Assembly: GCF_001723175.1 (NCBI RefSeq)
Contig: NC_064654.1
Coordinates: forward strand, 1,302,001 to 1,366,000
Source of the DNA: Penicillium oxalicum
Taxonomy: Eukaryota > Ascomycota > Eurotiomycetes > Eurotiales > Aspergillaceae
Reading direction: 5' to 3'
DNA length: 64,000 nucleotides
Within the stretch, counting starts at the first letter, position 1. Every line of letters begins with the position of its first letter. Both the position numbers and the translations under genes were made by a program. Shown here in pieces: positions 20,111 to 31,377 of this stretch. The notes under the pieces were generated by a model that ran no database searches, was not told the origin of the DNA, and saw only the letters and a list, made by a program, of their open reading frames with translations.

Positions 20111-21907
20111 TTACTGTCCACCTTTCCTGAATCCCCTTTCTGCGCCGGCTACTAACTTATGCAAAAGGTATTGTTCCTTTCGCGGAGCAGCTCTAATCAT
20201 CTCTTCAAACGGTCTAATCGGCCGGAGAGCTCGAACTGTCACCCTCCACATCAAGAACAGCTTTTCTCCTTTCCGCTCACTAAGGAGCTCCCAGTCTAGG
20301 CGAACATTAGAATCTTCGCCAGGGCGCGATACGCTCATCAGATTGAGTGCCCCAGTCACTGTGGAATAGTCCAACCAGAGATTTTCTTCGGGGCCAGGCA
20401 CACTATATGTGACGTTGCAGGGTGCTAAGTAGCGAATCATCCCAGCAAAAACCCCAAGAAAATCTCCTTCCTGTACTGAAATGATAGGACAAACAAAAAA
20501 GAAGTTGTTGCCTTTCGGGAGTATGGTGACAAATATAGACTTGTTTCTCATCATGTCTGCCCCTGAATGTAAGTCAAGAAACCCACCAAACTGTGCGAAA
20601 GATGGCTCATGTGGCCCACTCGATTGGAAAGCGATAGCTTCCTCACCAGAGAGCCACGGATTACTCGCACTGCTCCACGCAACATCGGGAATTTTCAATC
20701 GCTCCGCCACATTAGGCTCCCTGAGCCATAGTCTTCCCGTGAGATCGCCCATGCTCTCTTGAGTTACCCGGCTTTCCAGCTGTTTTATCTGCAAACCGTA
20801 CATATCTTCCCAGCACCGAACCATTTGAATCAGGGATCCCCCATCTTCTGATGAGTAGCTCTTGCAAAAACGATCAAACTCCTTCGTACGGTACAGGAGA
20901 ATTTGTTCAACGCCTGTTTTCCGCATCTCAGAAAGCCTCTTCCAGAAGAGGCGGCACTGTCGCTGGTTAGCCAGGCTGAGGCCATAACCCGCTTCTCTCA
21001 TGAAGCGCTCGGTCGCAACCTTCTCAGCCATTGTGAACTCATCGAGAGGCCCTTTAGGGGTTGGCAGACTCTTCGGATCGAGGAGGTCTGCACCTTTCTT
21101 TATAATCTCCCAATACGCGGTTTCGTTGTACCGAGTTTGGATGTTCTTGCTGGCTGAAAATGCGATTTCTTGCTGGATCGCTTGGATAGCATCAGAGTAG
21201 TCTAGCTGGACAATTTCATCGACGAATGACCTTTGTTGTCATAGTAGTCTGTGCAGATCGTTGCCCGTATCTTCCAAGCCGATCGTTCAGCCGCACGCAA
21301 TTGATGAGTATATTCTCCAGGATAGTATCTGGGGCCCTGTCCAGAACCTTTTCTAGCCCTTTGGTGTTCATAGGGATGACTAGCTGGTTGGAGAGGGCCT
21401 TATGCTGAAGGCATGTGGTAATTTCCACCAGTTTCTCACTCGTTGATGGTTGCGTGGTAGGAGTACCGCCTTCCTCAGTTACCACAGCGTCTTTTTCCTT
21501 CTGCATATTATCATTCACCACATGGCCACCCTTAGTTTTATCTTTGTGTCTCCTTTTCTTCTTCGTAGATGACCCATCTAGCCCTGCGTAGCCTGGCCTG
21601 CTTCGTTTATCTTGTGTCGACAAGAATCGATATGACCCACGCTTTTCATTCGCCGCTTCGTCAGGAGTCGGGCTGTGTCGGGGTGTAAGTACCGGCAGTG
21701 GATCTGTAAGTCCTACCTGCAGCCTTTGATCATGAACTTCAATGCGTCAGTATACAAAATTTCCAAGCCGCGCTTCAAAAGCTCACCAAAATTCGAAATG
21801 GCAAGTATATGATGTTTGATAGGCTCATCGTTACAGTCACCGATCCCACAAACCACTAACAGTTCATGAATCTTCCCTGCGGTCAGAGATTGAAGGACTC
21901 CTTCCAT
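20111..21907 (-). pseudogene. Fungal hypothetical protein family, frame-shifted near 21.2 kb
   Basis: Exon 1 runs from ATG 21907 to 21717 and a 44-bp intron (21673-21716; GTAGGA...CTTAC...ACACAG) joins exon 2 in frame. The frame reads through a Lys-rich stretch (STKKKRRHKDKTKGG) and stops at a TGA at 21216. The neighbouring frame is open from 21238 down to the stop at 20111 and clearly continues the protein (FVDEIVQLDYSDAIQAIQQE, then a block of 306 codons from ATG 21031). The two frames overlap only between 21216 and 21238 and no intron fits there, so a one-base indel is likely. The C-terminal domain (QEGDFLGVFAGMIRYL, ENLWLDYSTVTGALNLM) belongs to a family of multi-copy Aspergillus/Penicillium proteins of unknown function. 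The 306-residue part could still be made from its own ATG. Confidence 0.65.
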
Positions 21908-22094
21908 GTTTATCTTAGGCAGTAGAAGTCAAGAAAAGAGAAATTTGGGGGGGGGGAAGGGGATAGACTATTCTTTTGCACAGGCCGCACTAATCCCGAA
22001 ACAGGTAGGATTGGGGCCTAGAACCTGCCTCCTAAAGTGGGACCGAAGTAAATGGAAGTTTCGTTGACCAAAAAGCAGACCTAAGGGCTGAATA

Positions 22095-22165
22095 CAGTAG
22101 TTTTCGAAATCAGTTTGACCCCACACTCTTTTGACTTGATTCCCGGAAAATGCATCCGAAATACG
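22095..22165 (+). repeat. Left terminal inverted repeat
   Basis: Begins CAGTAGTTTTCGAAATCAG and continues through TTTGACCCCACACTCTTTTG and TTGATTCCCGGAAAAT. About 88% identical by eye to the reverse complement of 24577-24647. Confidence 0.8.
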
Positions 22166-22419
22166 CTAATCCTGTTTAGTGTCACCGCTCTATTAGTTGG
22201 GCAGAAAGGCGGTGGTAATGATTATACTTATCCCAGAACGTATTGTAATAAATATGTAATGCTACATCGAATCCTCTAGAACTGATTGGTAGATCCGGCG
22301 ATCTGGCAAGGTCAACTTCCCACTTTTCGCCTTCCAACCACCGGTCCAAGGTCAATGACCCCGAATGCATCAGAAAAAAAAAGCTCTTCGCGATTAATCA
22401 GTCTCAAAAATGTGCCCAC

Positions 22420-23977
22420 TCACAACGGAAAGCTTTCAGTATCTTCTCTCCGTCGAACCTCTAGCTGTGCAACGGGGTCAACACTTGCATATACCCCAAA
22501 CTGTAAAGGCGTGGAAAGATAACCCTCCTTTAACCGGATGTCGTACTTGAACAGAATGTGGGCTAAACATATCTTCAACTCGGTACTCGCGAAGAACCGG
22601 CCAGGGCAAATATGTCTACCACCTCCAAAGACATTCTGCTCTCGACTCGACTGCACAAATTGACTCGCTTTATCTCCCGTATGACGCCGCTTCACGAAAC
22701 GATACCCATCGTACACGTCAGGGTTATTGTGAACTTCTGGGCTCCACATATCGCTTGAGTCGACCATTATATGAGAACCTTTTGGTATCATCGTTCCATC
22801 CGGGAGCGTGGTATCACGAATCACTTTACGTTCCAACCCCACTAAATTCGTTAGTGAGATTTAATACATTAGCTGTGGATCCTGGGAATTTACCTGAAAT
22901 AGGAATCTGTCTTTGGGACTCCTTCATCACGCTGTCCAGTAATTCCATCTTTTGCAGGCCAGTCTGGCAAAATCCATAATCAGATATTGACTGCTTGATT
23001 TCCTGTCTCAGCGGTGCGGCAAGCTCGGGATGTTTGGCAATGTCGATAAGAATCTGCCTGAGGAGTTCGCTGGTTGTAAAAAGTGCTGCCATGGCCAAAG
23101 CGAGTTGAATGTCGCCAGCCGGTAGCTTGTTGCTTGATATATTCAAGGTCCAGGAAAGAACATCGTTGTACCGTGGTGCCGTTCGTCCTTGACGTTGTGC
23201 CGCTTCTGCTTCTTCAGCCCTTCTGTTGACCACATCACGTATCATCACGCGAGCTCTCCGGACAAGAGCACGGCATGCTGAGGTGTGCGGCAGAAACCAT
23301 TGCACGATCGGCCGGAAAGGCGCTCGCCACGCATGAAGCTCACCCACCGCAGTGAAAAATTCTCGTACATAGGTCTGGACAAGAGCCTGCCATTCTGGGT
23401 CGTTGGCCTTCTCGGGTCCCACAAATACCGACGCCGCTGCCAGTGAGATGATCCCGGTAGTGTCTTTATCCCAATCAATTGTATGCCAGGACTCGCTTTT
23501 CCCCCAGTGATGCTGCAAAGCCGCCGCAACATGCTGATTAATTGTTGACAAAATTTCCTCGTTCTGGGACAATTTAGTTCGCAGCAAGTCAATCAACATC
23601 CTGTCGGGGCTATGAGCTGCATATTGAGCTTCGAATCCCGGGAATTGTGCAAAATATTCCTCTCTGACAAGCTCTTGGTGATCAAGGTCTCTGTTTGTCT
23701 TGACCCAATCACTGAGAGCTGAAGGCAAGACGATTTTTATCCCATTAGGCACAAGTAGAGTGATTGGCCCGTTGTACTTGGCGAAACCCTCGGCAATCAG
23801 TTGTTTAGCATTTTTGATGTACTCTTGATACGCCTTCCGGCGAAATATGTCGCCGGGATAGTCGTTGACGACTGGGAATATTGGTCGCTGCCTTGGGATC
23901 AGACAATAGAAACCGACAACGATCGCAATGAAGGTCCATGCGAAAACGCTAGAGAAGAGTTCGATAATCATGGTCAC
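22420..23977 (-). CDS. Cytochrome P450 monooxygenase
   Basis: Exon 1 (23977-22894) and exon 2 (22841-22420) join across a 52-bp intron (GTAAAT, ACTAACG, TTTAG) to give 501 residues, the normal P450 length. An N-terminal membrane anchor (about residues 5-28, FAWTFIAIVVGFYCLI) places it in the ER. The I-helix has AMAALFTTSELLRQIL in place of the usual A/G-G-x-D/E-T-T, a variant common in fungal terpenoid P450s. KESQR is the K-helix ExxR motif and FGGGRHICPGRFFA is the haem-binding loop with its Cys ligand. The overall pattern resembles ent-kaurene-oxidase and indole-diterpene P450s (CYP68-like), so a terpenoid substrate is likely but not shown. No partner biosynthetic gene lies nearby. It sits between facing inverted repeats. 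Confidence 0.9.
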
Positions 23978-24940
23978 AGCTCAATTCAAGAATGTGAGCT
24001 GCAAGGAAATGCAAATTTTGTTAGACACATTAGGGATCTGTTCCGAACTATAAACCCTTCAAGGTGCTGCGCGATCTCATGACGCATAATGTGTCTTGAT
24101 GAATCATGCGTTACCGCGCCCCGTAGTCCCCACATCCCCTAGTCTCATCCAATGATGTCGCGCCTAAAGAAAAAACTAATGATTCTCATTCCGTAATACT
24201 GTTGTATTATCTGAGATTTTTGGGGCAATTTAGCTAATGGAGTGCCCGATAAGAGAGGCAGTGTGGCGGATACTGATGATGGTCAGCGTGCTACATTCGG
24301 CCTCTTTGGGCCATTTCAGATTTGGTGAAGAATTCCCCCTATCATAACCGGGTTAGAACAAGCTTTGATGGCGAGAGTCCTGCGACATGACTTCGGGACT
24401 AAAGGAGGGTAAGCAGGAAGGCGCTAGGAATAGGACAAGGAGAGAGTTAGCGTCCGTATGCTAAATTCATGTAAAATACATCTCATTTGGTGCCGAGAAC
24501 GTATTGTAAAATACAGGAGCTATTATAGAAAGCGGTCTAGATCAAAATGCTTAGAGTACTATCCAATAAGAACTCGCATGTTCCGGATTTATTTTCCGTG
24601 AATCAAGTCTAAAGAGTGTGGGGTCAAACTGAATTTGAAAACTTCTGTAAAAACTCTCTCTTGAGATACAGGATAAAAGTATTTCTTCGCTGGAGCCTTG
24701 CGCGTTGATTCTATGTAGGCCCATGTTGATGGCGTATTGCTGTTACTCAGAAACCAAACCCCCACCTGTAGAATAACTCCTCCAATCAGTATCAGGAACT
24801 TTGAAAGGTTCAACTGGTTAGTATCATGTTGGTGTCAGTCCAGTCACATTTGAAGGACACTCTCCAAAATCCTAAGATCCTGAGCCAGTCAGACCGCGCG
24901 CCATCATGTTCTTGAGTTTGAGGTAATGTTGAAGTGCCTT
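23978..24940. other. P450 promoter side and right inverted repeat
   Basis: No gene other than the inverted repeat at 24577-24647. A GTAAAATACA duplication around 24470-24515 was noted. The minus-strand frame at 24589-24813 covers the repeat and looks non-coding. Confidence 0.45.
24577..24647 (-). repeat. Right terminal inverted repeat
   Basis: Read on the minus strand it begins CAGAAGTTTTCAAATTCAG and continues TTTGACCCCACACTCTTTAG, matching the left repeat at 22095-22165 inward from the TA. Confidence 0.8.
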
Positions 24941-24941
24941 A

Positions 24942-25407
24942 CAGTGGTTCTCGAAATTGGTTTGATCAGTACACTACTACACACTGAGAGACTCTCTCGG
25001 TTCCACCATCAAGGACTTAGCGTAGATCACTTTGTAATATGCCCTAGCAAGTACAGTGACTATCAACGTGGACCCCACTAGATTCAAAGCTTGTGATGTA
25101 ATCTTTCGGAGGGAGGTATACAATACCATACGGAGTATAGTGGGTGTTCAAAAGTTTGAAACATCCTCCCCGCTTTTCACACCGCTCACACCGCCTAGAT
25201 CTCGCTGGCTGCGTAACTCGCTAATGCGCCTTAGGATTCTGATAAAACAATTTGGAAAAAGATTATCAGGCTTCACCAACTTCCTCCCTGTGTTTCTGGT
25301 TTCTAGATCATGAAAAACTCAGTATATATTTGTGCTGAGTTGACCAGTAGAAAAGCCCTGGCATGGCAGAAAGGAACAGGGTGTTTTAAACATTTGGAAA
25401 CCCACTG
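24942..25407. mobile_element. MITE-like element, Tc1/mariner-type ends
   Basis: The left end (CAGTGGTTCTCGAAATTGG) and the reverse-complemented right end (CAGTGGGTTTCCAAATG) are similar, and both are bordered by TA (24940-24941 and 25408-25409). The 466 bp inside have no transposase. The left end strongly resembles the terminus at 55404 and more weakly the repeats flanking the P450 gene. Confidence 0.55.
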
Positions 25408-25409
25408 TA

Positions 25410-25779
25410 CAGTGACTACGCACAAGTCCAGACTCCCCTAATTCTGCCAGTCAGACCCCCACCAATCAGAGACCGAGAATACTGGGCGGTAAGGCTACTT
25501 CATTACCTACAATATCTTCATTACCTACAGTAGATCCTAAGAGCGTCAATGAGGACAGAAGTCTGCTCTTCAGTTTAAATCTTCGAATTGAATTTTCAAC
25601 TGCTGCTTCACCATCCACCATTCTCCTGTCCGGTTCGCCTTCCCCTTGAAGACTCAGCTCCTGTGCCCTATCTCGACACAATGTACGGAGTACGGAGTTA
25701 CTGCGTAAATAACATTTGGCAGAATCTTAGTGATACACTAGGGACGCTAACATTATCATAGAAGCAGACCGCCGTCCCA
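25410..25779. other. Intergenic region
   Basis: No gene seen. A short tandem (CATTACCTACA..ATCTT, twice) lies near 25498-25530 and TACGGAGTACGGAG near 25682-25698. Confidence 0.4.
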
Positions 25780-25975
25780 CGTTCTGGCTGGGTCTAGAAC
25801 AAGGCCTTAGCGTTGCTATTCTCCGAACAAAATGGGGCGTATGATTGGTCTTTTGCCACACCCCTCTCCACTTGCATATGGTTCTGTGCCAATTCACTCG
25901 AAAGTTCCAGAAGGTTACCTTACACAGCGACCCACACAAGGACGCATCCCTAGTAATTCCAGCGAAGACAGGCTG
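25780..25975 (+). repeat. Dispersed repeat, copy 2
   Basis: Direct copy of 19353-19550, sharing long blocks such as CACTCGAAAGTTCCAGAAGG. A minus-strand open frame across it (25727-25987) is not conserved in the first copy. Confidence 0.65.
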
Positions 25976-27124
25976 AACATCCAACATACCTAATTCGGCC
26001 TAGGGGCACTGTGAGCGATACCAAGAGAGACGTAATCACTTCACCAGTTCAAAGAAACCTTTATATTTATTTTCTAGAGGAAGCACTGTTTAACTAAAAG
26101 GAACTAAAAGAGTACATTCGATGAAAGTAACTGGGGAGAAGGGACACACTACGGAGTCGTGGTATATGAGAGCACAAAACCAGCTCTTCGTGGTCCCTAG
26201 TGTCCGACTGGATGATGCCAACCTCGGAAGTATAGGAGTGCCATAGAATCATCGTTATGCCCTTGTATAGACCACAGCCCTTGTGATTTGGTCCTGTCAG
26301 GAGCGGGAGATTAGTAAGTTCGAGTTTCTCCGGTCTATCCCGAGGGCCCGGAATGGGTCGGCGTAGCCCTTTCATGGAGGATGAAACAATTTTTCACCTG
26401 AGACCTGGGGGGTGAGAAACTCTTAGGAAATGCACGGACCTTGGACTTTGGGTGGAGAATAGCTCGTCGGTTAGCCAATAATTTCAACCCTTTCGTACTT
26501 CAACCAAGTTGCGCACCACGTTTAAGCAACATTTCAACGCATAATGAATTGAAGTTGAAGGGTGTGATCCATACTATCACCGCCCAGGAGTATTTCCCCC
26601 GCGTTTGACCATCACCATTGAACTCCACGTTAAATGGTGAGCTAATTACGTTCTCATACGATTATATCATTTTAATTACGTTTGGATTTGCCTATTTTCG
26701 ATGGTTATTTTGAAGTGACTGACGCCCTGTTCTGATTTTTAAATTTTGAACGACCTTTTTGTTCAATACGTACTGTTTAGTTCTAGCTGCAATAATGACC
26801 ATTTGAATGCTGTCTCAACGTCTTGACTTTTCTCCGTTCAAATATTGAATATATCCAGTAAGTTGGCTTGCTACAGACAAAACGGGAAATTTTTCAAATT
26901 AATTTTGATCAACTTAATAAAAGCCGTAAAAACCCTCCTATATTCAAGAAAGGGGGAAAACTAATCAGGTGCCCCGGGTTGAGCAAGATACAAATATATT
27001 TTTAAAAATTGATTATTTACCCTGTTCATAAAAAATGCGATGGTATTGTTCAATATGAAGATTGAATTATGAGCTGTGGACCTCAAAGCACTGAGGGGCC
27101 GAAGCAACCACAACCACCAACAGC
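25976..27124. other. AT-rich intergenic tract
   Basis: Contains the repeat segment at 26385-26480. The rest, especially 26640-27060, is AT-rich with no coding frame or recognisable structure. Confidence 0.45.
26385..26480 (+). repeat. Dispersed repeat family A, copy 1
   Basis: Shares GAGACCTGGGGGGT, then a TAGGA and ATGCACGGACC block, with segments near 29610 and 32415 in the same order. No coding content. Confidence 0.5.
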
Positions 27125-27605
27125 ATGGTTCTTTGCGATCAATTGCACATTGTTACTTGGATGTTACTACCAAGGGAAAGTAGGCCGGAGTTTGGAACCA
27201 AAGTCATAGCAATCAATGCCTCAGGTAAAGAATCCGTCTGGGACCACATTGGAAACAGTTTTGGCGGAGGTTTTGCGACCAGCAGAATATTATGTAATTA
27301 GGGATGTGGGGCAGGTGTTGTTAAAACTTATGAGGTGTCACTGTACTTGCCCAGTTCCACTGCGGATCCCAAGAGTATCTTGCAAACCGTACCGTCGCTA
27401 TGCAAAGCCTTACACGGGCTCGGGTCCTATTGAGTATATTGCGGGACGTGCCAGAAGCGCGCGCCAAGTAGGTCAGCCACGAAGTGAGGTCACTAGGTAA
27501 GCTCCCCTACTTGTAGGATGGGTTGTCTTGAAGGTGAACTATGAAGCGTGAAGTACTAAACGTAGTATCCAAGTAACAATGTGCAATTGATCGCAAAGAA
27601 CTAAA
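27125..27605. repeat. Element with inverted ends around a repeated core
   Basis: TTCTTTGCGATCAATTGCAC near 27131, followed by ATTGTTACTTGGAT, recurs as its exact reverse complement near 27567-27601. About 400 bp lie between. The right arm and part of the core belong to the repeat also found at 63 kb, so this copy seems rearranged with an extra inverted end. Confidence 0.6.
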
Positions 27606-27660
27606 TACATAATGCTGAATGAGTGTCCTTATATATCTAGTCCATCCGATCCTGGGCTAT
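27340..27660 (+). repeat. Dispersed repeat family B, copy 1 (LTR-like)
   Basis: Direct repeat of about 62950-63260. Shared blocks include CAAAGCCTTAC, GACGTGCCAGA, GCGCGCCAAGTAGGTCA, CAAGTAACAATGTGCAATTG and GAGTGTCCTTATATATC. The other copy lies upstream of a retroelement-type reading frame, so this may be part of a solo LTR or leader. Confidence 0.65.
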
Positions 27661-28029
27661 GAATGATCATAGCCCTCACTATGTTCGTTCGGGTTATGTC
27701 CCTAGGTCTGGTCCATATAACGCGATATGTTCATCATATCCTGGGCTATGACGTATCACGTGATCGCATTGGTCTTCATAACGTTACCCAATCTGGTCCC
27801 TGCTGACTGATCCAAGTTGATTGGCTATTAGCGTCTCCGTCCCCCGCATTAGCGTGTTGTGCATGTGAGTTTCGTAATAGATGTGACTCCAACTTCAGAT
27901 TGTGCCTTGTTACCGTTTCCAGCCCTTTCCAAGTCCTTTTCTGTGACCAAATCTGGGGTCGGATAGTAAGAGCCCTTGGAGTGTCAGCTTTCTTTTCGAC
28001 ACCCCTACCGATAGTGAACGTTACCTACC
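27661..28029. other. Region with palindromic modules, no gene
   Basis: Follows repeat family B. ATCCTGGGCTATGA occurs twice (near 27650 and 27735), the first forming a hairpin GGGCTATG...CATAGCCC. A TATCACGTGAT sequence follows near 27755. Confidence 0.5.
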
Positions 28030-28160
28030 TAGGTGGGCAAGAAAAGAAGCACAGCATTCCGTCGTGTTGGTCCTCATAATTGTATCGGATATTACGTAGT
28101 CTCCATGACACTCTTTTGGTGTCTCGCTGACTCCATCATTAGCGGACGGCAATTTCAAAA
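28030..28160 (+). repeat. Dispersed repeat family C, copy 1
   Basis: Similar to 33180-33335: both contain an AAAAGAAG.GCA motif, TATTCC.CCGTGTTG-like sequence, ATCCTCAAAATTGT-like sequence, and CTTTTGGTGTCTCGCTG or TGTTTTGGTGTCTCGCTG. Confidence 0.5.
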
Positions 28161-28199
28161 TAGCTAATTCTCTCTGGTTGTAAAGTCTTATAACTGTAG

Positions 28200-28375
28200 T
28201 TTTAAAACTATTGTCGTTTTAATACTTCCACAGAGACCTTGCGTGATGTTACTAAAATGGATATCGTGGTTTTTAAACCAAAATTGGATCGTGGTTTTAA
28301 TGATTGTAGTTTTAATACTCATGTGGTTTTAATACTAATGTTGTTTTAAAACTATTTATTAAATCGTGGTTGATA
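28200..28375 (+). repeat. Interspersed GTGGTTTTAA motif array
   Basis: Seven or so copies of a G-T/G-GTT-TTAAAACT-like motif (for example GTAGTTTTAAAACT, CGTGGTTTTTAAACC, GTGGTTTTAATACT) are irregularly spaced over 175 bp. Related motifs recur at 36.85 kb and 52.83-52.88 kb. Confidence 0.55.
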
Positions 28376-28809
28376 TCTCACGTATCTATCTTTCTAGGGG
28401 ATCGTGTGGCCAAAATTCGACTTACTACTAGAGTATTGATATCCGCTGTAGTACAATAGTACTCTCATGTTTGCGGAATCACTACGAGAACACGCTAATA
28501 AGGGAGGAGTCGACAAGAGATATAGACGTAATGGTATTGTAAACTCTAACGTTATGTGCACGGTATGTTCTGCATTAATCAAGAAGCAACCCAAGGTTCT
28601 ACATGGCCGTTCATTAGTATTTACACAGTACTTCCGCCCACTGGCAGAAAGATAAAGTGGGGCAGGTACCATGTTCCAAATACTAATGTACACTAACTGT
28701 ACTTGTGACTTACCCACATCGCTTCACGTAATTCACGGTCGAGCCGTGTACATACTTTAAACATCATGAGGGCTGGTGAACTGTGACCAAACTTGACGAA
28801 GGTTGGCAT

Positions 28810-29040
28810 TTGAGACGGAGGTGCAAAAATATCAGGACATTTGCTTGAGTGTACTGCTAATTCTAAACGCAGCGAAAATATGAAATTGACAAAAATAGAA
28901 TAGTGATGAAATATGATCACCGTTTACAAAGAGATTCAACAGGTTTTGGTCAATAAGGAAACAGTGAAGTTGTTATAACGCACTTTGCTGTTCAAAAATT
29001 GTATCTGGTAGGAGTGAAATGATTGGCTAGTAAGTGGTTT
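28810..29040 (+). repeat. Dispersed repeat family D, copy 1
   Basis: Shares GGTGCAAAAATATCAGGAC, a TGTACTGCTAATTCTA.A block, GGAAACAGTGAAGTTGT and TTGCTGTTCAAAAATTG with copies at 30325 and 32535. No coding frame is common to the copies. Confidence 0.65.
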
Positions 29041-30324
29041 TTGCAGTGGCTCCGGAGCAGGTAACAATAAATCGCACCCGTATATGATATCATACCTTAT
29101 AGGCTCAGCCCTCGGAAAGGCACACAAACCACATAGCGGAATCGATCTTTTCTTTAGGCAACGTAAATGTGATTACTGTAATACTGTAACAAAGAGCTGT
29201 CAGGAGTTAACCAAACGCTACCAAGTCTCTCGAGCACCACTTAGTCTCTGCACCATTCTGCCGAGTCAGCTTTTCTTTATCGGATTTCAGGACTTTTTAC
29301 TTCCGGAAGTCGGGATCACCATAATTCTCGGCATCCGAACAGTGAATCCATTCCATTTACTGCGGTACAGGAGATTTCGAAAACAGATTACCCCGGAGAC
29401 ACATACGCTTCCTTTCTCTGCGGCCCGCGTAGCTGGCATTAATCGAATGGTATTCTGCCAGGGGATATTTTGATGTGATTGGCCATGGGGTACGGCGATC
29501 CAATCAGTGGGTCTTCGGGAAAGAAAGCGAGTGTGTCTGGGGGGTTGGGCAAGCTCTAATCCGATCGCTCGGCATGGAGCGGAGGCTGTGGTACTCGGGG
29601 TGGGTTGAATAATTTCTGTTTGAGACTCGGGGGGTCCCAAAGTATTAGGAGATGCACGGGCCTACGCCCGATGTGGAGGAGGTCTCTTGGCTACACTAGA
29701 CCATTTGGAACGGTCAAGTGCGTTGGACATTTGATGACAATTCTACCATTTTCCTTCCTTCAGTTGACCGAAATTTATGGAACCTTTTTGTGAGCGACTC
29801 ACCCAATTCACGTTTCTGTACAATTTTGGTCGATTTCATTAGTCTATTTTTGCTGCGGGTAGCAATGACAATAGTAACCCGTTTTCATCAGGTTTATTTC
29901 TCACACAGTCTGGTTGGATCCCTAAGTTATGGCGATTTAACCGCCCGATTGATCCTTCATGTTTTTCACGCTTTACTATTGACATGTCTATCTACCAGGC
30001 AAGATCATTCTTTTGTTCACACGGCAAAATAGTTCTAGCACAATCAACTAAGCTTTCGTCCGCATATTTGTGCTCTTTAGTCACCATCTCGTAATTTTAC
30101 ATTTTGCCCACCCTCAAATAGTCACGGTTGGTGTGTTATTGTCTGTCAATGAAATAACGATACAGTAAATGTAAACACTCTTGGAAAGAACAATTGAAAT
30201 TAATCAAAGTTGACTACCCGTTTGTACGAAGGCATGAGCACCGCATTTTACTCTATCATCATTTCCTAGACAGATATCGACAGATTCAACCGTGCCTATT
30301 TGAGGATGTATATTTGTAACATGA
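29041..30324. other. Repeat mosaic without a supported gene
   Basis: Open frames at 29084-29473 and 29287-29640 overlap on opposite strands and lie partly in repeats. 29605-29710 belongs to repeat family A. Sequence near 29540-29640 recurs inverted at 30610-30700. Confidence 0.4.
29605..29710 (+). repeat. Dispersed repeat family A, copy 2
   Basis: GAGACTCGGGGGGTCCCAAA, then TATTAGGAGATGCACGGGCC, parallels copies near 26400 and 32420. Confidence 0.5.
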
Positions 30325-30560
30325 TAAGGAGTGCAAGAATATCAGGATCTTGGCTTGACTGTACTGCTACTTCTAGATACAGCAGAATTATAAAAATTGA
30401 TAAAATTAATAGAACAGGGACGAATTCTGATCATCTTTTCCAAAGAAATTCAACATTGGCGTTGCAACAAGGAAACAGTGAAGTTGTCGACGTTTCGACG
30501 CACTTGCTGTTCAAAAATGGCATCTACTTTAAGTGAAATGATTGGCTAGCTAAGAGAGCA
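30325..30560 (+). repeat. Dispersed repeat family D, copy 2
   Basis: GTGCAAGAATATCAGGATC through AAGTGAAATGATTGGCTAG, collinear with copy 1 at 28810-29040. Confidence 0.65.
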
Positions 30561-30609
30561 TCCCCATAATAGATGTATGTCACGTGCATTTGGTATTATC
30601 TGCAAGCCC

Positions 30610-30700
30610 CCATGCCTCGTCGGTCGCGACCAGGGATTTTTCAACCTACTATGTCCGCTCTATTCCGAGCGATCGGGCTGGACCGGAGAATATGTGTCTA
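30610..30700 (-). repeat. Inverted copy of 29540-29640
   Basis: Contains TTCAACCTACTATGTCCGCTC and CCGAGCGATCGG, matching the reverse complement of the 29.6-kb segment. Confidence 0.45.
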
Positions 30701-31294
30701 TGATCCTCCTGCTCACCCTCACGGCTATGCTCAGTGTCTCCATACTAAGGAAAGAGATACAGAAAACGTAATATTAGCATGAGTATATGCCTCCTTTCCT
30801 CAGCAATTCTCCTACTGTATTTAAATTCTGGGAGCGTCATCCACTACGCTTGGAGTTCAGCTTAAATCTAGAATATATGGAACCGAGCATGCCTAAGGGC
30901 AAGGTTGATACGGTATGGGATGTACAGTAGAGATGGGATGGCTCGGTCTACAGGAGCTATTGTCCCCTACCCCATAGTGCACGGTCATTCATATCGCCAG
31001 GTCACGTTCTTTAGCTGGCATGACTACACGATCCATTTAGGCCAAAAGGCACCTCCATACAGTAATCGGCTTATGTTGCTTGATTATTTCGACTACAGTA
31101 ATTGACTACTCATCATTAGAAATTTATCATCGGTAGACACTGTTCGTCTCGCTGGAAGGAGGTCCGTAGAAGAGGGAAGATTCTACCGGCAAAAGTGAGT
31201 TCTATCATTAACAAGGTAGAGATCAATTTTGAAGTTTCAGAAATAGAAATTGCCATTTTTAGCATCTTCACTAATTCGTGTCAATGTCGCTACG
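30701..31294. other. Upstream region of the SANT gene
   Basis: No supported gene; short frames only. Confidence 0.4.
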
Positions 31295-31300
31295 TATAAA
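31295..31300 (+). promoter_or_regulatory. TATA box of the SANT/Myb gene
   Basis: TATAAA lies 78 bp before the ATG at 31378, followed by pyrimidine-rich sequence typical of a fungal transcription start. Confidence 0.55.
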
Positions 31301-31377
31301 GAGACCGTTCTCATCTCTCGCCCTTTTTCCTCAACCATTTGATTACCATTGGACTTGACTAGCAACTTGTATTTAAA

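Larger units (their letters stand above)
22093..24649. mobile_element. Candidate TIR-bounded unit carrying the P450 gene
   Basis: Two facing inverted repeats of about 70 bp start with CAG and are each bordered by a TA dinucleotide (22093-22094 and 24648-24649), the target duplication of Tc1/mariner-type elements. The 2.55 kb between the CAG ends contains the complete P450 gene and no transposase. Related termini occur at 24942, 25407 and 55404. It may be a non-autonomous element that captured a gene, or two separate small elements in opposite orientation. Confidence 0.55.

Noticed and set aside
22182..22370. Minus-strand frame downstream of the P450 stop
   Set aside because: Not joined to the P450 by any good splice site and probably 3' untranslated sequence.
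24589..24813. Minus-strand frame over the right inverted repeat
   Set aside because: Lacks an ATG and overlaps the terminal repeat; likely chance.
29084..29640. Overlapping frames on both strands
   Set aside because: They mirror each other across repetitive DNA and contain no recognisable motif.
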